Assembly: GCA_029449235.1 (NCBI GenBank)
Contig: JANATG010000003.1
Coordinates: 2,232,001-2,296,000, forward strand
Direction of reading: 5' to 3'
Origin: Linnemannia schmuckeri
Taxonomy: Eukaryota > Mortierellomycota > Mortierellomycetes > Mortierellales > Mortierellaceae
DNA length: 64,000 nt
Under the pieces are notes generated by a model, which saw only the letters and a list, made by a program, of their open reading frames with translations, was not told the DNA's origin and did not search any database. Below, in pieces: positions 56,431-64,000 of this stretch; position 1 is the stretch's first letter; every line of letters starts with the position of its first letter. A program made the position numbers and the translations under genes.

Positions 56431-58474
56431 ATGTTCGCATCATCAGGACTTTTCAGCGGGATACCATGTCCCTTCATGCCTGCATGTCCACGCGAATCCT
56501 TCTGTGTCTACTCACACACCCTCAAAGACACTCCTCTTCCTCCGGAGCCTTTGCCAATTCCCACTCCTCAGAAACGCAAGTTAAACACCTCTGAGGATTC
56601 GCGTTCAGGACAGGCATCTACCTCACAACAACAACGGTTCTCGAAACCAACTTCGACTATCTCTGGGAAGGCAGCTTCGTCTTCATCATCGACATCATCG
56701 ACTTCAAAGTCGTCAGCGGAGGAGGCGGCGGCGTTGGCGGCCAAGAAACGGAAATTGGCCACAGAGATTTCTTCAGGGTTACCTTCAGGGTCCAGATCAG
56801 CAACCACATCCACATCCATAACGTCAAAGGCAACTACAACGCCAGCCGTGCTCATGGCAAGACCCGACATCTCCGCACGCAAACCAGCCACCACAACCGC
56901 CACCATGTCGAAACCTTCCAGCTCGGTAAGTAAGTTGACAGTATCAGGACCTCCAGTTCTCAAAATCGACATCCGAGCACACAGCAAACCCCTCTTCCGG
57001 CAAGCAGTAGCAACCCAATTCTACAATGAGTTCCTTCGCATCTACACCCCCCTCTCTCAAGAAGGAGCCTGTCTCGCAACCGCGCATGCAATCGACCAAG
57101 AAAAGGACGTTCATTCGAAAACCAACCAGGGCAGCTACCGGTCCCTCGCAGCATCAATCCTCCAACGACTTAAGAAGCGGCCCGCCTCGACCGGAATCGA
57201 TGATGTTGGGATTGATGGTCTTTGGGTGGACCCGAGTCTGAAGGCGAGTGAGGATGTGGCGTTGGAAAAGGTCTGGAAGGATGCTGAGAGGTATGTTCAG
57301 ACGGTTGAGCAGTTGGAGGAGAATGGGTACCCTGTGGCGATCCCGACGGGCACACCACCACGATACGATCCCAAGAAGGAGTGTGAGCGGTGTACAAAGA
57401 TGTTTGAGGTCTCGGAAGATTTGGAGGGTGTTGATATGCATGCTTGTCAGTACCATCAAATGCGGCTCCGCAACAAACTTCATAACGGTAAATTGCGCTT
57501 TCTTCCAGTTGTCTGTCATATTCGACGCGTTCTTCAAGGGTTGAAAACGATGACTTTAACATTCATCGCTCCTTGGTTTCTATAGGCGACAAGATAAAGT
57601 ATTTTCCGTGCTGCGATGCTCCTCAAGGAAGCACAGGATGTCAGGATGGCCCACATGTGTTCAAGGACGATGAGTTCCTTGATCTCCATTGCCGGATACC
57701 GTTTATCGAAACGCCCAAAGATTGCCTGGGAGGCAAGAAGCCCCACTCTGTCGTCGCCATGGACTGCGAAATGGTGCCCTGTCAACTTTTTTGTCAATTT
57801 TTGTCCCTTTGCAAAAGCCTTGGAAACGAAGCAAAACTCCTTTCTAATTATTTCATTTTTTTTTCTTCATGCGATTGCATACCGTAGTGCTATACGACGG
57901 GAGGATTCGAATTGATCAGGATATCGGTCGTCGATAAACTCGGAAAAGTCATCATGGACGAACTGATTAAGCCTCGCCACCCAGTCCTGGATATGAACTC
58001 GCGGTTCAGTGGCATTACGTCCCTCGAAAATGCAAAACTGAATCTTGAGCAAGCAAGGGACAAGTTTTTGGAGCTAGTGAATCGGGATACGATTGTTGTG
58101 GGACAGAGTCTTGAGAATGATTTCAAGGTGTTAAGGTTGATCCATACGAAGGTTATCGATACCGCCATGGTAAGCTCGGAGCGATAAGGGAAGCGGAAAG
58201 CGAAAGAAACGAGTTGTTGTGATTTAAGGCGAAGGATGTTGTTTGCTAATCAAGTATCAATTCGCGTCCGTTTTTCTATGTGTGTATGTGTGTACGATAG
58301 CTGTACCCACATCCACAGGCGTATTTGAACTACAGATACTCGCTCCAGAAGCTGGCCAAGATGCACTTGTCGATCAACATCCAAGAGTCCGAGACTGGAC
58401 ACGACTCATTTGAGGACGCGAAGACGTGTTTGGACCTGGTCCGCATCAAAATGGAAAAAGACGCAGCCACTTGA
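56431..58474 (+). CDS. REX3: Rex3/Rexo1-like RNA exonuclease (DEDDh)
   Basis: Exons 56431-57487, 57586-57773, 57888-58169 and 58301-58474 give 566 aa. A small Cys/His motif at the N-terminus (CPFMPACPRESFCVYSH) matches the CCCH-like finger found in REXO1/Rex3 proteins. A long Ser/Thr/Ala-rich region follows, then a helical domain (~180-340) and another Cys/His cluster (CERCTKMF, CQYHQMR, FPCCDA). The exonuclease domain has all DEDDh residues: MDCEM (Exo I, at an exon end), VVGQSLENDFKVL (Exo II), HDSFEDAKTCLDLV (Exo III). Yeast Rex3 trims 3' ends of RNase MRP RNA and other small RNAs. The donor after MDCEM is GTGCCC, weaker than most here. It converges on RPS16, with 336 bases between stops. 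Confidence 0.9.
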
Positions 58475-58810
58475 ATAAAACCCCCCCCCCTACTCTTCGC
58501 AAAGTGCTTGCTGAAGTGTGCTCCATTCCCACTCTATACCCCTTTTTTCTAATTGATCTACGTGCGCCAGTTGCACTTGTGACTCGTGTGAACAGTTTAA
58601 TGAAAGTGCCGCGCGAGAGAAAGAAAAGGCATGAAAAAATAGACAAGAATAGTGGTGGACAAATGGCTACATTTACGGATTGTGATTTATTCGAGTATGA
58701 ACGATCCATATTGCTGCTTGGTGAAGCGTCCGGGAAGGGAAATACAACTCCAGAAAAAACGGAAACAAGTCGCAAATAAAAAGTCGAACATCCCGCCAGT
58801 CCCTCGCCAT

Positions 58811-59985
58811 TTAACGGTAAGACTTCTGGTATCTGTTTTGTTGATAAAATATAGCGATAAAGAGATATGTAAGTATTGCGCTCTTTAGACAATGAACGAC
58901 GCCAGAAAACAATCCTCGTACAAAAAAAACAAAAAAAAGGTTTCATACCTGGCACGGGCACCAGCACCACCGAACTTCTTGGGCTCGCAGCGACGGGGAT
59001 CGGCGACGAGGAGGGTACGGTCGTACTGGAGGAAGATCTGCTTAAGCTCGTTCTTGGAGGCCTCATCGACGTACTTCTGGTAGTAAGCAACGATAGCCTT
59101 GGCAAGAGCCTGACGGATAGCGTAGATCTGGGAAGTGTGTCCACCACCCTTGACGCGGATGCGGATGTCGACGTTGGCGAACTTGTCAGAGCCGACGCGG
59201 AGGATGGGCTCGTAGACCTTGAACTTCAAGACATCAGGCTCAACGAGCTCAATGGGGGATCCGTTAAGGCGGATAAGACCCTTGCCGGCCTTGCAGTGAG
59301 CAACGGCAGTGGCGGTTTTCTATAAGGTTGTAGAGTATCAAGTGGAGGCCTGGTTAGCCTAAGGCTGTTCATTTCTCCGTTCTGTTTGAATAATCCTGTC
59401 AATGTCCGGTCTTGATGTACATATTCCGAAGACAGAGTAGAAGAGCTGCCGGCGGTTCCTGTAAAGTGCGTGTCGCCTTTGGTCGATCTGTCACTTGCTC
59501 ACAGCAATTGGTGCTGGAGGGTTGTGTATATTGTTGGTGTAGATAAATTCAAGCTGGCTACCACTGAGAGCGGGTTTGAGAAAGGCGAGTAAAATTGCTT
59601 GGGCGTAGTTCGTTGCGCTTCAGCTGTCCAAACACGGTACAACTAAGCGCATTTGTTCAAGTATATCGTGTCCTGTGGTGTGTCGCGTGCTCCAGAGTTG
59701 CCTTCAGGTCGCTAAGTAGTTTCGGAGCAATCATAGGCCCCTCGTTGTGGAGTTGATGGGAAGTTGCTGTTGCCGGTTTGAAAGTCTGTGTGTGCACTAT
59801 GATGGATCGTCCGTGTTTGTCGAGTGATGGTGTGATCCTTCTAGCCTGCTCTCCTCCCAAATCACTCTATTCCTGTAGGCCCTTCCTGTGACACTTCCCC
59901 GTCACTTCTGCTGTCCGTTTTTCCGTTCCCAAAAGAGACTTGCCTTGCGGCCGTAGCACTGAACACTCTTCGAGTCGGAGGACAT
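58811..59985 (-). CDS. RPS16: 40S ribosomal protein uS9 (S16)
   Basis: Exons 59985-59944, 59319-58949 and 58832-58811 give 144 aa, the standard eukaryotic length. The protein reads MSSDSKSVQCYGRK, then KTATAVAHCKAGKGLIRLNG, VKGGGHTSQIYAIRQALAKA, YDRTLLVADPRRCEPKKFGG, and the invariant C-terminus ARYQKSYR. The C-terminal tail reaches the ribosomal P site and contacts initiator tRNA. Exon 3 is only 22 nt; it was located because exon 2 alone lacks the universal YQKSYR ending. Intron 1 (624 nt) begins AAG/GCAAGT, a GC-AG intron, directly after a 42-nt first exon. I looked for a box C/D snoRNA in this long intron and saw no convincing C box. It is divergent from mL38 with 0.8 kb between starts. 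Confidence 0.95.
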
Positions 59986-60785
59986 GATGAATAAATGCCT
60001 AGAAGAACAAACGAATGAACAAAAAAGTTTCGGCAGAGTCAGTCCAAACTGTCCTTATTTTCTTGTCAAAGTGATGATGGTTTACTCCTGCTTGGCTGAT
60101 TGTTGATCCTTGATGATTTCTGCATCAACGCACACTTCGATTCCGTGCACTAAGCGGTCAGAAGTCTAGTGGTGAATCCGAAAAATAGGTTGGAGGCTGA
60201 TGGATGATGGGTTCTCCCTCTCTGAGGAAAAAAGTTGATCTTCCGTTTATCGAGTCAGGCCATATTTTTTTTTTTTGTTGAAGGCAGAATGGCGATAGGC
60301 GAAGTGATGGGGTGCGGGCGTAAGTATTTCCGGATGGTTGGATGCATGGAAGTGTGTGTATATCGATCGATGGATGTAAGTCTCCTGTAGGCATATGGAT
60401 GTGTGTGGATGTCTAGTCCACCGCCAATAATCTCCGCTATGTACCAAGTCAAAGATGAAAGAGAGGGATCTATCACCAGGCCCGTCTGCCGCATATATCC
60501 TCGCCTGTCTGTCTAGTTTGGACACAAGGCCAAATAATTTCTGTGGCTTGGCCACTCAAATTTCCCTTCACTCAGTCTTTGATCCAGCACATGGCCCAAA
60601 AAGAATTACTCGCCAACCCTGCCCTCTAAGAGAAGAGAGCAGTCCTATCCAGAAGTGTGCCTTGTAAACAACTTTCGCCCTCGGGATTGACTTGCACACA
60701 CCTGGCACCTGCTCCTTGTCGTCTCTCCGTCTCCCTCTACTCCCCTCCGCATCTCACCTCCCCTTCACATACATACACACTTGTC

Positions 60786-62460
60786 ATGTCGTTCCCTCGT
60801 GTCATCCTCAGGGCTGGCAGGTCATGCTCCGCCATGGTACTTTTATCTTACTTTTTCATTTCATTCTCCTCATTCCCGGACTCACTAAAACTGATCAGTC
60901 TACAGAAAACATATGGTCAGGAACTAACGTCTCAGGAACACTTATTGAACCAAATATGTAGCCCACTCGTGCATTCTCTGTCAAGTCGGTTGCCAGGAGC
61001 GCTGTCGAGCCCACTTACAAGGCCCCTGCCCTGGGCGTCAACAAGACCTTTGACGAAGCTTTGAAGGTCATTGCAGAGGACAAGGCTAAGCGTTTGGCCG
61101 ATATCAAGAACATGGAGGCCACCTTGGCCCAATTGGTGAAAGGTTTGAATTAAAGCGATTCTTAACTTTTTTTTTTGGCTTCAAGTCTTTGATGAACTTC
61201 AATTGATATAACTACAGATAGCTAACCTTTTCATGACATATCTTTGATCCTACCCGCATACAGCCGCACCATCAGCCGCAAAGGATACAGAGATCGCGGC
61301 ACTCAAGGAAAAGATCTTCAAGCAGGAAGCATACGCCGAGATCAACGATCCCGAGATTCAGTGGCAGTTCAAGAACAACAAGAACATCGACATGTCCAAG
61401 GCAGTCTTCCGTTTCATGAAGAGCAAGCAGTTCAAGCGCGAGACCCTCCCCGTGATCCAGCAGCGTACCACTCAGATGTTTGTCACCCCTGATCTCTTGC
61501 CCGCCTTCACACCCTCGGTTAACGTTCAGCTGGATTTCGGTGCAGGATCGATCCCTCAGGGAACTAAGATTGCGGACGGATACTTTGAGACGGGATCGTT
61601 CCTCTTGCCTGGAAAGACTATCAAGGAACCCAAGGTCAATGTTACCTCTTTCCACCCTGAGCAGAGATATTATACTATTGCCCTTGTTGACCCAGACATG
61701 CCTGATGTCGAGAACGAGACCTACAAGCAGCAGTTGCACTGGTTGATGTAAGTCTTGGTTGTTTTTACTTTTTTTCAAGGGAAAGAATGTCACTCGGGAA
61801 CATTGCCATGCCACAGTGGAAAATAGCGCTGTTGTCAAAGGGTATCGCGTTCATGGCATTGGAATACTGTCGTGGTGGATAATACGAACACGTTTGATAT
61901 CACCAATTGGATAAGAGGACAAACGTTGTCTTAACGACATAAGAAAGCGCAGAAGTGATGATTTTTACAAGAACAACTATTACTGGGGCCAACATGTTTC
62001 TCTTACTTGGTTTTGATAATGGCTTGGATTCTAATCATGTCACCTGCCTAATCTTTACCCTATGAAAAATAGTGCTAATGTGCCATTGTCAGCAACACAG
62101 ACAGAGTTGACCAAGGAGAATGCAGATGTTGTGTTGTCGTACTTGGCGCCTCACCCTCCTAAGGGTACGAAATACCACCGTTACACGCTCTTGTTGGCAG
62201 AGCAGCCCAACAATGGTCAAGATAAGATCCAGATTGACGCGACCCAGATTTCAAGAGAGACCACGCTCCGTGATCTGTGCTCACATTTCAAGCTGGAGGT
62301 GAAGGGCTTGACTTTCTTCCGTCAGGTTTGGGATAAGGATGTCAGCCGGATCTACAAGGAGGTTCTTCAGCAGGATGAGCCCGTCTATGGCAACCAGCCC
62401 AAGGTTGATGAGCTTCTTGACGAAACTGGACAGAAGAAGAAGAAGTTCGTTCATATGTAA
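60786..62460 (+). CDS. MRPL35: Mitochondrial large-subunit ribosomal protein mL38 (PEBP-like)
   Basis: Exons 60786-60836, 60962-61142, 61264-61747 and 62073-62460 give 367 aa. The N-terminus is a mitochondrial presequence rich in Arg/Ser (MSFPRVILRAGRSCSAM, then PTRAFSVKSVARSAV), coded mostly in the 51-nt first exon. A helical region follows, then a phosphatidylethanolamine-binding-protein-like fold: VNVQLDFGAGSIPQGTKI, YYTIALVDPDMPDVENETY, LHWLIANVPLS, and LAPHPPKGTKYHRYTLLL. This fold with an N-terminal extension defines mL38 (yeast Mrpl35), a structural protein of the mitoribosome. Adjacent divergent RPS16 makes this a cytosolic/mitochondrial ribosomal protein pair. Confidence 0.93.
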
Positions 62461-63432
62461 ATCTGCTATTTTCTTTTTTCTTTACCATTTTTCGCCGCTT
62501 TTTCATCCCATCATTTTCATCATTAAAACGTTCCGAGGACATAGATCTAACATACATACGGTGGGCGAGACTTGATTTTATTTTTTTTTTGCCACATTGC
62601 TGCGCTCGGGCACCATCTTTGTGTTTTTGACTGAGCCACTTGACATCGCATTGTCAAATCAGTTTTTTTCTTGAGTCATTATTGACTCTTTTTTTTCCTA
62701 CCCCTGTAACTTGTGCGCTACTTTAATCGATGATGATGATGGAAACAAACATCGAAGGGCGACCGTGGTGACAAACCACAAAAGACGAAGAAAAGAAGAG
62801 CAGGTGGCTTGTCCCTTCACTGCAATGCCAATTGAAACATTCAAGTTCTGAAGGTTGATCCAAATCCCAGCAAAGCCACGGGTCGTCTTCTTCCTCGTCT
62901 ATCGTCGAAGGTCATTCATCTCTCTTCGTTTGCCGAGGATAAGGAATAATACGGGCCATCATTTGGAGTACCAGGGGAAGAATAAGGGTTGAGTGAGCCA
63001 AAAATGACATCAAAGGTTGGCTTTATACTTTCTCTTATATGTTTTTTTTTCAAGTAAAACAGACGCATGGCATGAATGGCTGAAGACACCACATTTTTTC
63101 TCATTTGTTCGAAAAATGAAAGGAAAATTCAACGCCACCAAAAAATTATTAATCGAGCTTGGAGGGGATACAAACTTGCGGCTGATGTGGGCGGATGGGT
63201 TTGAATGTCAAAAGGATTAATGCCCATTTGTCACAAGCTCGTCTATGTGGTATTCTGAGTATGTTACATAAGTAAAGGAGAGGAAGGGAGTGAAAAGAGA
63301 TGACGCGCGAGCAGGTGCGCAGATGGAGAAATAGAAAAAGAGAAAGAAAGGATTGTCAAGACAGAGCTCGGACATGGAGTTAACAAGGAATTATGAATAA
63401 TAGATGAAGACTCAGCAGGATGGAAGAAAAAG
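62461..63432. other. Intergenic interval after mL38
   Basis: No supported gene. It contains the mL38 3' region and moderately AT-rich DNA with short open frames that lack coding character. Confidence 0.5.
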
Positions 63433-63454
63433 TATAAAAGATCGACATAGTGTC

Positions 63455-63485
<31 letters not shown>

Positions 63486-64000
63486 GCCTCATCAACACCT
63501 TCTATTTGCTCTCTTCTCTTATCTCTCAAAGGACAGTCAGCAATTGCCCTCAATATCCTTTCTGTCCTTCTCTCTTTTGTTTCGCTTCATTCCTCGTTCT
63601 GCCTTTGTTGTCTTCAACACATCTATAACTTCAGTCCTTTTTTTCACTCTTTATTCATTTATGTTTGTCACACCCTACGAATTGAACCGCCGCCCTGACC
63701 CTTTATATCTCCTTTGAGACTTCATCCTCCTTGTTCATCTACAGCTGCCTTCGCCGCTTTCTTACTCTTTTTTATTTCACTTTGTAGACTTCTTGCTCAT
63801 TCGCCGTCTTCACTGGTTCTTCTCTGCCTACTCTCTTTCTTTCCACTCCTTTCTTTGACTCGAAACTGACTCCACCCTGACATTAGGCTAGTTTCTAGCT
63901 TTGATTGAATACCCGCCCTGCCTTTATTTTGGCTTTTTTTCTTTCATACACTATATTTTCCGCTCCGCCCCCCTCTCTGCCCTCGAAAGATACTCAAAAA
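63433..64000 (+). promoter_or_regulatory. Probable promoter and leader of a gene beyond the right edge
   Basis: TATAAAAG at 63433-63440 is followed by a 28-base T run (63458-63485) and about 500 bases of CT-rich DNA. The same arrangement precedes the FAT1, Msc7, GH5 and Pho84-like start codons in this window. No convincing start codon is reached before the window ends. Confidence 0.4.

Noticed and set aside
59320..59943. snoRNA inside the long RPS16 intron
   Set aside because: Ribosomal protein introns often host snoRNAs, but no C box (RTGATGA) paired with a D box was seen on the coding strand.

Overview
The window looks like nuclear DNA of an early-diverging filamentous fungus, most likely Mortierella-like (Mucoromycota/Mortierellomycota). 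This is inferred from short spliceosomal introns with TAG-type acceptors, low-complexity Gln/Ser/Thr/Asn tracts in proteins, pyrimidine-rich leaders, long homopolymer runs between genes, and gene content (F-box/LRR, Pho84, GT31, Hel2, Msc7, AcrB-like). No bacterial, viral or organellar block, CRISPR array, rRNA or tRNA was recognised. Nineteen protein-coding genes could be modelled. For the intron-containing ones, exons were joined by hand and each join preserves the reading frame.

Layout: 1-7 kb has a polyQ orphan (+) and a Hel2/ZNF598 ribosome-quality-control ligase (-). 7.3-16.8 kb has a Kin1/PAR-1-type kinase (-) with no visible KA1 domain, a 3.9 kb gene-free stretch, and a secreted CREG-like protein (-). 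18-26 kb has an F-box/LRR protein (-), a nine-exon fatty-acid transporter/very-long-chain acyl-CoA synthetase (+) and a decayed protein-kinase gene (-). 26-33 kb has a Topors-like RING protein (-), a GT31-like glycosyltransferase with a polytopic N-terminus (-) and a nucleotide-sugar transporter (-); the last two plausibly serve the same Golgi glycosylation route. 36-48 kb has a membrane-anchored GH5 exo-1,3-beta-glucanase (+), a probable decayed coding region, an AcrB-like membrane/coiled-coil protein (-) and an Msc7-type aldehyde dehydrogenase (+). 48-62.5 kb is densest: a GNAT acetyltransferase (+), Pho84-type phosphate transporter (+), 6-phosphogluconolactonase (+), aldo/keto reductase (-), Rex3-like exonuclease (+), ribosomal protein uS9/RPS16 (-) and mitochondrial ribosomal protein mL38 (+). 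The right end looks like the promoter of a gene beyond the window.

Nothing resembles an operon or a new defence system. The most unusual features are in gene architecture: a predicted 4-nt microexon in the GT31-like gene, a 21-nt microexon in the acyl-CoA synthetase gene, a GC-AG intron plus a 22-nt last exon in RPS16, a donor site that supplies an in-frame stop in the sugar transporter, a Kin1 kinase without KA1, and a kinase pseudogene still recognisable by its motifs.
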